From Vanessa cardui (lineage: Eukaryota; Arthropoda; Insecta; Lepidoptera; Nymphalidae), in NCBI RefSeq assembly GCF_905220365.1, contig NC_061129.1:4030803-4094802 (forward strand): a stretch of 64,000 nucleotides of DNA, read 5' to 3'. How positions within the stretch are numbered: position 1 is the stretch's first letter; each line of letters begins with the position of its first letter. The notes beneath the pieces were generated by a model. That model ran no database searches, had not been told where the DNA came from, and saw only the letters and a program-made list of their open reading frames with translations. The position numbers and the translations under genes were made by a program. Of the stretch, positions 49,767 to 62,976 are shown piece by piece.

Positions 49767-50164
49767 CTGTAACAAGAGAAGCATTGTTTTAATAACATGA
49801 TCCGCTAGACTTATTTTTTCTTCAAGCTCGCAAGTATTTTTAGGGTGTAATTTAAGAGTTGTTATTCTATAATAAGAAGGGGACGTAAAGGATAACGATA
49901 CTTCCTTTCACGAGCATAAATTCGTTATAGCTCCACATAAATTAAATGCTTAGTACTTTGACATGCATATTTATTAGTTAGTATATAAACGATTGTCAAA
50001 GTTAAATACCCAACTGAAACAGTTAAACATTTATTTAAAACACACTTAAGAAAAGACGATATCATACAAACGACAAATATACAGATGGGTGTTAGAATCA
50101 TCAAGGTCATTATAGCTTTTAACTAGAGACAATATGTTTTTTTAATTAGTAACAGAAGCTATAG

Positions 50165-50350
50165 ATGTCCCACTGATTGTCAAAGATATCTCCTCTCGAG
50201 ATTGCTTAGAGCTTATTTCACAACGCTGCTCTATTGCGGATTGGTGGACAGTGGATACACATGTGGCTCAATTTATTCCAACACATTGTAAAAACAGGTT
50301 TGACAAAACAATGTTTATGGTTGAGGTTTCCTTTTGAGTAAATATTGCTT
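50165..50350 (-). repeat. tRNA-derived SINE family B, degraded
   Basis: Partial: CACAACGCTGCTCTATTGCG and GGTGGACAGTGGATACACAT match the body; head missing. Confidence 0.6.
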
Positions 50351-51286
50351 GTTTTAGGAGACTGTAAATGTAGGTTAAGATTTATGTGTAAAATCACTTC
50401 ATAATAACAGATGAAAGACATTAATTTTGAACAAAATGCAATCTTCATCAAATTATATAACTAAAAACTTGAATTAATCAAACCAATAGATAACACAAAA
50501 GTTACGAAAAGTTCGAACGCCGTATATTCTTACGGAAACCGGTTAATAGGTTCGTTGGCACCGGCTCAGCTGAGGGTTTGTTGTGGTGAGATTATATTAC
50601 TCTAAGGTCTAAGCGTAACTGCAAATAGAGACTGTTTAGATATCGACTCAATAAGAGAAACAAACATATCATCATTACTAGAACATTACGTTATATTTTG
50701 GTACAAATATACCAATGGACCAGGTGAAGACGTGGACACTGTTGGCTTTTGCTATTCTTAGTCTTAGAAATTTATATCCTACTATAATATTAATAATTTC
50801 AGCATATTTCGATTTCACGGAACATTGTATCCTAAGTGATGATGATGAAATGATCGTAAAACTTAACATTTAAGACATATCCTATTAGTAACATTGAAAA
50901 TAATTATAATTGTATATTTTATATAGATTTATATAATCATATTGTAATTCATGGGTATATGATTCTAAAAACTACAGCAAAACCTTTTCTTAAGTCCGAA
51001 TATAATAGATGTAATATAAAATAACAACAGTGCAAATTTTAGTTCCAATAAAACTCCTCTGTGACTTTAATTCATTGCGAAGTATCTATTACGTAAAGCT
51101 CCCAAGTGGCAACTCTGGGAGGCTTTAGACAATGGAGTTCACTGCTCGAGACACGATGAGTGTTTCAAGAGAGAAATTAAATGCTGAAACTTAGTTTAAA
51201 GTTAGCGGCTTTATAGATTTAGTTCCTGTTCAACAACATTGGACGGCGTGAACGAACGTGTAATTTACTGAGACTGTGTCAATCTA

Positions 51287-51590
51287 GTGTCGAAATGGCC
51301 CAGTGGTTAGAATGCGTGTATCATAGCCGATGACTGCGGGTTCGAACCCAAGAAGGCACCACTGAATATTTATGTGCTGAATTTGTGTTTATAATTCATC
51401 TCGTGCTCGTCTGCGACGGAAAACATCATTAGGAAACTTGCATTTCTCTAATTTCATAGAAATTCTTCCTCATTTGTATTCCACTAACACGCATTGGAAC
51501 AACGAGGAGGAATATGTTCCGAACCTTATCCTCAAAGGTAGAGGAGGCCTTAGCCCAGCAGTGGGAAATTTACAGACAGTTGTTGTTGCG
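51287..51590 (+). repeat. tRNA-derived SINE family B, full length
   Basis: Plus-sense copy with GTCGAAATGGCCCAGTGGTT (box A), GCGGGTTCGAACCCA (perfect box B) and tail ACAGACAGTTGTTGTT. Confidence 0.9.
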
Positions 51591-54500
51591 TCAATCTAAT
51601 TCCGAGTAAACGTACTCGGGACAAAACTCAAGACCTCGCCTTACAATAATTACACACTATAGTTTCCGCTGCGTAACGTAAATACAAGCCGGCGTTGCGA
51701 GAGACGTGACTCACATCAGACCAAGCTGAATAACCTCTTGATATGCCTGCTTGTGCATCAACTATAAACAATTCGCTTAAGGAAATCGTGTTAAGTATAT
51801 TATGATAGTTAATATGCGTGGGTCATTTTAAATGGAATAAAGATGATCTACTAAACACTATATTAATATGTACACTTCAGAGATTTCTACTGTCTATCAG
51901 TATTATAGATTTTGAACCATGAACATTTTGCCAGCAGAAGCTATGTATGTGGCCTTTATAGGTGAATCAGTGAATAATAATGATTAGTTTTTCTCACAAG
52001 GCTTACGGATTAGTCCATGGTAATCACAAACAAAGCCGATTAAATTAGGCGCTATCAGTATAAAAGACCAGATTGAAAAAATATTATGTACTTCTAATCA
52101 ATATAATATCATTATACAAATATAGCTGTATATTTTTTTCCTAGATTTTAAAGTAATCAGTGATCTGATGATGTAAATTGAAGTTTGGAAATTTTTATCT
52201 CAAATTTGAAGATTTTCATAACTGAATGTGACAATTACAAAGATTATATTAAATTAAGGCATCGTATAGGGAAGAGTTTACTTAACGTTTTAATACCCAT
52301 TTGTAAAATAATATACGTGACCCCAAAACAAATTTCTAAATATATAATGGTTAAACGATAAATGAAAGCAGACAAAAACATTAAATAACCAAAAAAGCTG
52401 CAATTTTGATGATATAACGAAACCAGGCCCGACCGATCGTTAATCTCGGCGGTCTCAGCTATGTAAACTAACATCGTTTAGTTTTATTTTCACGTAAATT
52501 TCAGATACTATGATAAGAATATACTTAACGTAAGTGGATACATTAATGTTTCAATTAATGATGCTGATAATTATTAATATTAGAACTTCCGAGATACAAA
52601 AAAGTTATAATAAACGTCAGTGACGATTTCATCTATTGAATATCGAAACAAACCAAATTGCATTATTTTCACATACTTTTTTATTTTCCAAATCTGACAG
52701 GTTTAGTATTATAGCAAAAAATTTAATATTCAACACTGGATTAAAGTCACTGGAGTTAATGCCTCATCCTCTGATATTAATTATTATTTATTTATAATAA
52801 TGTCAGATATTTTTACTTAATAGACGAAGGGCAGAAGAGGATCGGTAAAGGGCGAACAATGACAATGAACAAATGATTGGCTCGGCGAAAAGGTTAGATG
52901 GATCGAAATAGATGGCATCTAACGTGACATTATCTTAATTTTTTCAATAGACTTAGGCAGCAATTAATAAATACTTTATCGCAATGAAATTGCAAGGAAA
53001 TTTAATAATAATAATCATGTTATTAAGTTTGCTTGTCAGTGTTGATGGATTTTATCTAAATATTTTTATTGATCCGACCGTTGAATGATAGATAGTTGCT
53101 GATAACTGCGAACCTATTTATGAACAAAATCTGGACATAAAACTAACAATGTGCATTTGCTCATTGACTCATTGTTTTACATCTTAATTGAGCAATAGAA
53201 CGATTTAAGACTGCATTCGAGGATTATGTAAATATGAGAAAAGCAATAACAGCATTCACGTCTGCTTTGTTACTCCACAGCCTACCAGTCTATTCAATAT
53301 TTTGCAAAGTTGTTGTTGAATGTTTTTCAAGCTGAAAATGGTCATAGATGATTTTCAGTTTACGGGAACCTAATCATTTGCTACTTATATCATTTAATTA
53401 CAATAACAAATATTCACAGCGTAATTCTTCTGTTCAATTAAAATACTTTGCAAAACTGAACGCATCGAAATCTAAACAATCGCAATCATACTTAAAACAA
53501 AGTAACGAATTAATTCCGAAAAAAATAACTCTTATACTACACTAATAAATGATAATAGTAATTATCGCACGTACCTATAGTAAAACTGGCTTGAACAAAT
53601 GATTTAAAAACAAGTCCGAGCGCTACTTTTTATGTTTGAAACGTCCTCGAAAAATAACCGCCACAAACACATGACATTAACGAATTTATTTTCAACGTTA
53701 CTAGTTGACTTATCCTGTTCTAAATGTGCGACGGCCTATTTGTTAAATAGTGAATACTCAACATCTTCCTATGACTATTAAATATTAACCTACTCACGCG
53801 AGAAGTTTCCAATTTGTTGTTTTCACGGTGTCATTTTTATTAGTTTATGCATTCCTTGATTATTACGACGTATCCTAGGAATTATTTCAATGCGCAACAC
53901 CAGTCGAAGTCGTGCCAAGTCCACTGCGGACTGCGGGCCTCCGAAAACCTTGACCGACGTAAATCTGATATAACGAAAATCTGCACCCAATAAATTCAAG
54001 TTTCGAGCATCTCTAAATTATACATGGCCATAAGCCGTTTTATTCATTCGCATTCAAGAACAATAACGTGAGTTAATAATAGTTCTAAATTGCGATGACC
54101 GAATTCGTCGTAATATATCTTCGTCAACGGCGTGAATTTAATTCCTTACGATATTAATGTATTGTTTGAGCATTTTGAAAATATTAAACCTCACAATTTC
54201 AGATCTAGTATCTCTTTGTAATGAACAAAAACAACATAGTACTATCCAGTATGTACTACAATGGTTTAAGAAACTGCAGAACAAAGTTTAAATGATAGTT
54301 TAAACATTGAACTACCTGATTATTCAGACTCTAGAAAGTTTTTAATTCCTAAAGTTGTAGTTCGTTTCGAAATAAAGCAAATTGAAAATAAACTGAAAAC
54401 TTTTGGTACATTTCAACTTTTCCGAGATTTGTTTTTACTGTTTTTTCTTCATCGGTTTCTATACTTTAATCACCTTCATGCCAGTAACTATAAAATGACG

Positions 54501-55871
54501 CATATAATTAATAGTAAGTAGGCATTTAATGAAATAATTAAATCATAGAACAAATTTATGTATCATAAATGAGATGTTCATACTTTCACTGATGTATGAA
54601 AGTATAACTCAGTAGTCTTTCCTTATTAATAAATTTAAATCTTATCTTAAAAAACCACGTTAATAAAGATAAGGTTTAATAAACCATAACACATAGATGA
54701 TAAAATAGCGTGACTGGTATTCGTTACGTTTCTTGTATGTTCCAAAAAAGAATTGGATATATTTTTTAATTTTGAATTTCGATAGATTAGTACACATTGA
54801 TCTATTTATTCTGATTATAAAAATAATATTAATTACAATGGCAACATCTGTTTCAAAGGATCAACGTATTCCAAGAATGTCGGCAATCGACATTAACATT
54901 AAACATACGTCCACACGTCATAAAACGCTGCATGTGTGTCAGCCTTATAAAAATGTTGGTACGATTCAATTTGAGCTCGTCTGAGTGCGTAACGGTACTT
55001 TAACGTACTTCGTTGATCATAGAATCATTTAACATAGAAAGTTTGTTGATTTGATAACTATTTATTATTAATTCATTTAATGGTATATTATTTTATAGTA
55101 TTAATTAATAGTCCAATAACATAAAAAATGTTATATAAGAATGTTGTTAATAATAATTTATTTTGATGATTAGAGAAATTATTACTTTTCAAAATACGTT
55201 CAACATTAAATCATTTGAAATATCAATTGTCTTTCCGCAGCTTTAGACGTTATAGCACAGACGAACAATTTTTACGTATCATTGCGACAATTGGCACGAC
55301 TCGCAAAACCGCCTACGGGAGATAAGTAGCGTAAAAGTCGTTTGATGTCTTGTTATGAAAACACTGTTTATAAAAATAAATTATTATTTACGCTATAAAT
55401 TAAGTAATGTTAGCAGGAAAAAGCTACATATAATGATTATTATATGTGTGTATTACTGACTACATAATATAATTATCAATAGAATTTATTCAAGCTATTC
55501 TTAGTCAAAGGAATTCGTTCCTTTTATTGGAACTTATACAGTGTTGCCAAGAAAACCTGACGGTAATTAAATATCGTCATTGTATTGCTTATTCGTACAA
55601 ACATTTAGTACAAGGGGAAAATTTTCCGGAAACCTACATAATAAAATAAGTTCCACGTGCCGTCTGATCAATACGCTAGTCGGGACGTCGACCGGCGGTG
55701 TATCACCCTAAACACAGCTGATTTTACCACCCTCGCCCTCAGCTGGTGCGTTCCCTTCACCCCACACTCTCATATACCCTCGCTTTCTTTGATGCTCGGA
55801 ATAACATTCGCAAGGGTCCCACACTTTTAAAAGGAAATCGTTATTTTCTTCGAATATTTGCCATTCCGTAA

Positions 55872-57050
55872 ATGCGACAATCTGGTTGGTTACGGCGTAA
55901 TAACGTCAATGACAACATGACAACAAAAAGTTCAAACAAAACGTATGGTACATTTAAAAAAGAAATGTCTTATAAACTAGCCGCTCAATCAACTTCCACG
56001 GAAGTGCGTGATGGTTACACGGAACAACAACAGCAAACATACAGAAAATATCTGCAACAACTCAAAAATGAATTCGATCAAAGATGGTGTAAGAAACAAA
56101 ACTTTAACATCGAATTTTCCGACTTAGAACGTGTCCGAACGCTCGGTACCGGCGCTTTTGGAAGAGTTGTTTTATTAAAATATACTAAAACACAAAAATT
56201 CTATGCCATGAAGGTTTTAGAAAAAGAAAAGGTTATAAAGATGAAACAAGTCGATCACACGCTCTACGAGAAACGAATTCTCGAAGCGATACGATTTCCT
56301 TTTACTGTTTCGATGGAATTCAGTTTTAAAGATAATAGTTATATTTATTTTGTTATGCCATTCGTACCTGGAGGCGAAATGTTTAGTCACCTGCGGCGAA
56401 TGGGAAAGTTTGAGGAACCGTTAGCGAAATTTTATGCAAGTCAAGTTATTTTAGCTCTAGAATACCTGCATTTTACAAACTTAGTATATCGAGATTTAAA
56501 ACCAGAAAATATATTAATAGATAGAAACGGCTACTTAAAGATAACCGATTTTGGATTTTGTAAAGTATTACAGGGAAGGACTTGGACACTATGTGGTACA
56601 CCAGAATATTTGGCCCCGGAGTTAATTTTAAGCAAAGGATATGGTTTTTCCGTAGACTGGTGGTCGTTTGGTGTTTTATTGTATGAAATGAATGCAGGTT
56701 ATCCTCCGTTTTATGCAAATGATCCAATGAAAACATATGAAAAAATTGTTGCTGGAAAATACCGTTGTCCTTCGAGCTTCAACGCTGATTTACGAGATAT
56801 TGTTCGCAATACACTTCAAGTTGATATAACCAAGAGATTCGGAGTAATGAGAAACGGTGTAATGGATTTCAAAAACCACAGATGGTTCAAGGGAATCGAA
56901 TGGGAAGCGATTCTAAACTGTCGTTGGACACCACCGTATATCCCGAAATGCAAGCACCCTGGAGATTCAACTAATTTCGAACGATACGATGAAGAGGCAA
57001 TAAAACCATCTTCACACTGTCGATTTGAATCTGAATTTCTAGACTTTTAG
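55872..57050 (+). CDS. Intronless PKA catalytic subunit-like Ser/Thr kinase
   Basis: One uninterrupted frame of 392 residues. Key residues are all present: glycine loop LGTGAFGRV (91-99), Lys114 in YAMK, alpha-C Glu133, PGGEMFSHLRR (166-176), YRDLKPEN (206-213, catalytic Asp208), DFG (226-228), activation segment GRTWTLCGTPEYLAPE with Thr239 at the PKA Thr197 position, and a C-terminal hydrophobic motif FLDF in place of FTEF. It should be an active AGC kinase of the PKA type. It differs from the main PKA-C by an N-terminal extension of about 40-45 residues, no Gly2 for myristoylation, FERY for FDDY in the tail, and many core substitutions. Lack of introns suggests a retrocopy or an old intronless paralogue. 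AATAAA at 57131-57136. Confidence 0.93.
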   Translation: MRQSGWLRRNNVNDNMTTKSSNKTYGTFKKEMSYKLAAQSTSTEVRDGYTEQQQQTYRKYLQQLKNEFDQRWCKKQNFNIEFSDLERVRTLGTGAFGRVVLLKYTKTQKFYAMKVLEKEKVIKMKQVDHTLYEKRILEAIRFPFTVSMEFSFKDNSYIYFVMPFVPGGEMFSHLRRMGKFEEPLAKFYASQVILALEYLHFTNLVYRDLKPENILIDRNGYLKITDFGFCKVLQGRTWTLCGTPEYLAPELILSKGYGFSVDWWSFGVLLYEMNAGYPPFYANDPMKTYEKIVAGKYRCPSSFNADLRDIVRNTLQVDITKRFGVMRNGVMDFKNHRWFKGIEWEAILNCRWTPPYIPKCKHPGDSTNFERYDEEAIKPSSHCRFESEFLDF

Positions 57051-58311
57051 AATTTACTAAAACTTCAGTTAACAGTAGCTCTATCTTTCATTTTCTACTC
57101 TTTAAAATGAATGTCAAGCAGTTTGCCATTAATAAAATAATACATACAAACACACACAACTAAATTTCATTTGTAAATAGTATTATATGAGTTATTAAGG
57201 AAAAGCTTAAAAATAAATATATTTATAATTCTTGATCATATGTCTCAGTATCAATATCGTTTTGTTTGTACACGATTAGAATATGTGATTGAGCACGTGC
57301 GAGGGGCTCCGCAATATGCGCCGGCGCAAAGAGGGAACACTTAATAACTGGTGGGGGCTTGCAACGTTACTATTTTTAGACACGACTAGATATAAAAAAA
57401 ATTCTATGACATGATACAAAACGAGGAATAGGAGCGTGCCTGTTCTTTTTTTTTGTCATATTAATTGACAGAGCAGTTTTTCATAACTGTTTTTAGCTAA
57501 GGCAAAGATATTCAAACTCATAGAATAGATTATAAACATACATTAAACACATTTACAAAGCATATTGGATAATCGTGTGAATACGAAAATCATGTGCGAC
57601 CTAAATGCGATTCGTGTTACCAGTTTTAGCATGGATAATGAAACATCAAGTACACGTTTATAGCAATCGAACGGTAGTCTCGTCCAAATAGTTTAGAATA
57701 AATAATATGATAAATTTAGGTTAAGGTATAGATAGTCCAACATTTGTTTTTTTATTATCTATATATAATATATAAATCTTTTGTAATTTAAACTGAACTC
57801 ATAAAATATTTAATCGATATCGATAAAAAAAAATGTGTGTTTGAGTAGAGTAGGTAGGTAGGTACTTTATACTGGTAGGTGGCGCAACGATAGGGAAGTA
57901 AATGAATTCTTACGCGAAGTCGGGACGGGGAGCTATCATAGTCTATCTGTAAAACATGATATGCCTCAAGGTATTCTATGAGAATAAAGATAATTAGATA
58001 GATAAGTGATCAGAATCAAGATGAATGACTCAAGACAATAGTGACCTCGCAGTCATGCAACTAAAGGGTTGTGAAAACCAACCAAGTGTAAAATGAAGGA
58101 AGCGGAGTTCCGTTTCACGTACGACGGGACATCCTCATGACGTATAGACTAACGTCTTTTAAATTACTTTTTTTATAATATTGAAAGTGATCGCAACTGA
58201 GCCCAGCAAAGATTATGTATATATTTATTTCTAAAAGAAACTTAACTGTATAATACGCATAAATCGATTTTGATCGAGTTTTGGCTTAACTCATTTTTGT
58301 TTTTTTTTATG

Positions 58312-58535
58312 TCAGCTAGCCGACCCACTCCAGCTTTGCATTACTAACTACATCACTTTAAAAATCTCTAAAATTATCATTGTTTTCCCTAATATATCGT
58401 GCATGTACCATACACATGAAACTTCCTCTTGAATCAATGTATATATTGAAAAAAAAATCAAAAAACGCATCAAAATCCGTTGTGTAATTTCAAAGATTTA
58501 AGCTTACATAGGGACAGCGACTACGACAGGTGTAA
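58312..58535 (-). repeat. Helitron-like repeat family F
   Basis: Plus strand has GCTAGCCGACCCACTCCAGC, AATCTCTAAAATTATCATTG and AAAATCCGTTGTGTAATTTC. Confidence 0.6.
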
Positions 58536-59879
58536 GCGACTTTCATACTATGTAATGATTTCGAAGACTTTATACAAGACCTTCCTAGCAAATTCAAGAT
58601 CAGAGTTTCTTAACCGGAGTCCAGTTTAGACGTTGGCTGTGTTAACAAGGAGTATACATATAGCTCGGATAGTAAGTAGAGCCGTTAGTCCTGTATACGA
58701 AGTCTTTCCGGTCGTATTTAATTTACCGTCTAATCAGATTTTGTGCGAGGGAATTGAAAATTCACTTGCGTTCGCAAACATACGAAATCGATTACGGAGG
58801 ACATCAGTGTGTAATAAAAAATAATACTTTAGTTTATCCGTGTTTTAATTATAATGCAGGCGTAGCATGTTGTCATCTAAATAACACCAAGCAAAAGAAT
58901 TAAGATAACAAGGCGAACTTGTTATAAGTTTTGAAGTTTATTGCTGTTAACGTTTTGAAAGCTACGCCACGATGCAGTAACACTCTTTAGTGTTAGCTGA
59001 TGCATAGTCACTTCAAATTATTCTGCAACATAAAATAAGTAATAAGCAATAATTTCAGTTTATCGGCTTTTTGGACATAAATTAATTTTTACGATTCAGA
59101 AATACACAATCATCATGAACACTCGTGAACTAATTCGCAGATAATGTCGAAATATCGAGCTCCAACGGATAAAAATGAAAAACATGGTAAATATCGTAGT
59201 TAATAACTGTAATAATTACACAATAATCGTTTTGAATGTGTATGTACCAATACTTAAAAACTTATAAACCTTATTACTTATTAGTTGAACCTAGGCTTTA
59301 CTCGAGCGAAATTTATCAAACACATATTTCCAACCCCGTTTTACTCCCTTAGGGGTGAAGTTTCGTAAAGTCCGTTCTTAGCGGATTTACAAGTCCTTAG
59401 CTGTCGCTTTCTTAGGTTTTGTAATTAATAATTGAGTGTTATGTTGCTTTTACATGTATATACACATTAATCATTAATGTTAAATTTGAATTCACTACAA
59501 TGAATAGGAAACAGATAAAAAACCGTAAAATACGTTAACAAAAGACAAACTACACAATTTCAAGTAACTCAGATTGGTATTATGTGGGAGTGCTATTTAT
59601 GAGCTGGTCGAAGAATAATTTACTCGCCATTACATAATAAATCACTATATGGACCGTTTCGTTATCCTAGGAATTATTCGAAATAGCTTTTGTCTATGTG
59701 CCAATATCAAAAGGAACTTTATCGCTGGAATAGTATCGGTGGGTCTTAGGTTTAAACCTCGGACCAGGCTAATAAATAGTTTTGGGCAATTCATCGAGCA
59801 ATTATCAGTGAGACTACCAAAGATTGGTTTTGACAGTGTTTACACTTCGAGTCTCATATAGTACGTAAGGACGTTATAG

Positions 59880-60048
59880 TGAGCCAGAACACTCTCAATT
59901 CGTGATCTCAGATCGAGTTGCATCCTGTTGGGCTTATGTAAGTGATAGAATAGATTAGATAACAGTCCTCACATTTGTGTTTACACACACTTATCTTGCA
60001 ATCTTGGCCAGTCATCTTGGGGATTGGAGCCGTGACGAAAATCGGTCA
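59880..60048 (+). repeat. Interspersed repeat family J, diverged
   Basis: CAGATCGAGTTGCATCCTGT, a GTTTACACACACTTAT segment and CGTGACGAAAATCGGTCACC match the same family as 26.2-26.4 kb. Confidence 0.5.
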
Positions 60049-60803
60049 CCAAAAGAAAACCAACAATACATAATTGAAACAAAAAAATACGTTCATTCCC
60101 ACGTGAAATTCATACTAAGCCATAAAAAGTTCTTACAGTACAAAACATATTTCAGTTATATAAAAGCCTTGCGCGAATAATTAAACAACACTTGTTAAAG
60201 CTCAGGCTATAACAATGAGGTTATATGAAAGGGGCAATATAATAATATACTTCTTTTAAGTTTTATTTGTAATTGATCCTATTTCATTTATGGTTTTAGT
60301 ACCTATAATACATACCTTTAAAACCTATTTAAGATGTAGGTAATATTATTCGGCACATTTTTTATTTATTTTTAGTAATAGAAATGAACAAATGTAGAAA
60401 ATAATCAGAGAATATGTGCTTCCTAATACCACTGTAAGAACTATAAAACCCTTCTTACATCATAAAGGCGCTTCCAAGTTGTCAATTGTCCTTGAGATCT
60501 AGCTCACTCACCACAAATACTGCAGTAATTATATCGTCGTTTGCCGGTAGCAAATCTGGTGAGTTTGTGATATCACACACCCGGACAGTATTATACAAAC
60601 CAAATAAGCTTAAATCTAAGTTAACAGTATGAAAAACAAACAAATGGTATAATGTTTTGCTTTCAAATATACCCAAAATATATTTACTACCGTTTAAGAA
60701 GGGGGAAAAAATATTATGGAAATTAATGACACTATTAAACCATATATGTCCTCAACTTTTCCTTTCTAAAAGTTTATTTTTTGGTGTAGTAGACGAAAAC
60801 GAC

Positions 60804-62272
60804 TTAACACGTTCACTGCCACCTAAATTTTTCCTATGCTTATAGCGATGCCGGCATACATAATGCCGCGAACACGCTAAGCGTGTCCCCGGCATCGCAA
60901 GATAAATTGTATGGACAAGCGTAGCGTGTCCACTGGCACAGGAACAAAAAAATGATTATTTTTTTGTTAAAACGGTCTTTTTTAGTTAATATTTCTTGTG
61001 TTATGCAATAATTAAGGTGTTTAGAATGATGTTGTCAGTGTTTTATCCCGGAATTATGACAAAAAACCGCTTTTATGGTAACTAAACATCATAATGAATC
61101 AGTGGTTGTAAAACTTTTTAATAAATTCCCACATATCATATTTACATTGGTGTCGAATTTGATATATACTTTTTATCGCGTTATGATTTAGTTCGTATTT
61201 CAATAAAAAAATTGTTCATGATATATACTGTTATCTGTTATCTACTGTTGTATCCCTGCAAAGGACGCGGGTCAGTTTGAAATTAGAACTTTCAATACAA
61301 ATTAAAACAGAGTTTAAATTTCGCTTCATAAAGTGTCCATAAAAATCCACCTTCTTTTTTTTTCTCAAATACATACTTATTAATTTCTAAAATCAATTTT
61401 TATCTCACTTGTTTCGTTCACTTTCTTTTTAGTTGCTAGAAATGTTCAAAGGTCATAGGATATCGATTCGGTGCACATGTCTTGATATAATAATAAACAA
61501 AAATTAAATAAGTAATAATTAATAAACAAATAATTAAAAAATAATCAAGCTTCTTGTAAGCTAAACTCGTTTTATTGTTTCATTACTTCAATTCTTGTAA
61601 CACGAATTTGAAGTTGACATGTGTTTACATTTTTAAGGTAAATCAGCCTTATTTAGTGTTTGATTTTATATATTTGGTGTATGTATGTGGTAGTTAATGA
61701 TTAATCGAACTAACATATAGGTACTTGTAATACATAATCAGTATCAGTATCAACATAACACAAAGTAAGACAATTTAGTATAAACTTTGTCATTAAATAG
61801 GAATGGCAGAATTACGGCTTATATAGTTTTACTACAAAGGTGTATAAATTTTTATAATAATAGATATTTGTACAAAAAAAAATGTAACAAAGTTCCTCAA
61901 ATTTGAGAAAACAATAACAAAATTAGTTCAATTGTCAACAAATTGGTAATAAGCCATTAATAAAATGTGGTTTGTTGAAAAAACAGTTTGACAATCTATG
62001 ATTATCCTTAATAAGTGAACAAGCCTAGCGTGTCGCCGGCATTACAAAAGACATTTTTTTCTAAAATAAAAAAAAAATATTATTTTTAACGGGCCACTTA
62101 AAAACTCAGTAGCTTATCGCTTGAAGATTGCACACAATTAGTTTGAATGAATAATTTAGCCTAGTTTTTAAGATATCACTGAAATTCTTAGAACAAGCCT
62201 AGCGTGTTCGCGGCGTGGCTATAGAAATTCGCATGAACACGCTAGGCTTGTCGCTGGCACTGAACGTGTTAA
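60804..62272. mobile_element. Non-autonomous piggyBac-like element (TTAA-flanked)
   Basis: The element runs 60808-62268 (1461 bp). Its ends are CACGTTCACTGCCA and, on the other strand, CACGTTCAGTGCCA (13 of 14 match). Each is bordered by TTAA (60804-60807 and 62269-62272), the piggyBac target duplication. Palindromic subterminal repeats of the type GAACACGCTAGGCTTGTC lie near 60866-60895, 60914-60932, 62018-62042, 62192-62215 and 62234-62252. The AT-rich interior has no transposase frame, so it must be mobilised in trans or be dead. Confidence 0.8.
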
Positions 62273-62715
62273 TTAACATAAGTCTCTGCGGTTTTAATTA
62301 ATTTATTAATACTCTTGCTATAAAAGAGAATCGATCAGAGGATTGCCCAACGAGTGAACATAAACACAATTACACAACAGTAAAGTGCTATGAAAGCCGA
62401 CGAACACGCTTGAAGAGCCATCAAGCTATTGATAGACCACCGTGAACGGCTTATGCGATGATAGGGTTACTAACTCAATTGCTTTCATCTATAAAATATC
62501 GGATAAAAATACAGATAACAGATGTGACAAAGATAGAATTGAATATATTCGTTTATTTTTCAGCTAAACTCATCTTAGGAAACAGATACCAATTTACTTA
62601 TTTATTTAATGACTGTTCGAGTATAAATGGACTTCAATAAACTGGAGTTCATCCTGTCATTAAATTTTCTCAGTTCTTTATTCAAGCTTCCTGGTCATCG
62701 TCTCGCTAATGGCGG

Positions 62716-62976
62716 TTATTTCTTGCGTTTATTGCAAAAATATACTATTATTGAAACAGCGAACATTTCAGAAGCGCTAAATTGCTGAGACAATCTTAAG
62801 GAAGTATATAACACAATATTGTTGTAGATGCTTTTAAGGAGATCGTAGTCCAAAGGGTATTCGTTCATAACATATCGATTGACCTTTAACATATATTGTC
62901 CATACAATTTCCAAAACACTTCTTTATTTCCATATATACTGTTTAATATTGACTTAATGGACAAGTAATATGATTA
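62716..62976 (-). other. Small unidentified open frame, possible exon or gene remnant
   Basis: An 85-codon frame between stops (start possible at TTG 62964 or an internal ATG) encodes FWKLYGQYMLKVNRYVMNEY and SLRLSQQFSASEMFAVSIIV, ending NKRKK. Codon choice in the middle is mixed rather than only AT-ending and the product is not low-complexity, so it may be a real short exon or relic. I recognise no family, and no clear acceptor is seen. It lies 450 bp beyond the piggyBac-like element. Confidence 0.25.

Larger units (their letters stand above)
49767..55640. other. AT-rich non-coding DNA, probably LRCH intron
   Basis: Two family B SINEs; otherwise nothing supported. I searched the minus strand for the LRCH N-terminal exon (ending ...AD before a donor) and did not find it. 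Confidence 0.45.
57138..60800. other. AT-rich non-coding DNA downstream of the kinase
   Basis: Contains a family F and a family J repeat. No gene recognised. Confidence 0.45.

Noticed and set aside
60482..60676. Minus-strand frame with SPDLLPANDDIITAVFV followed by a good donor GTGAGT, possible exon
   Set aside because: No fit to LRCH phase or sequence, acceptor uncertain and the frame is short; not enough to call.
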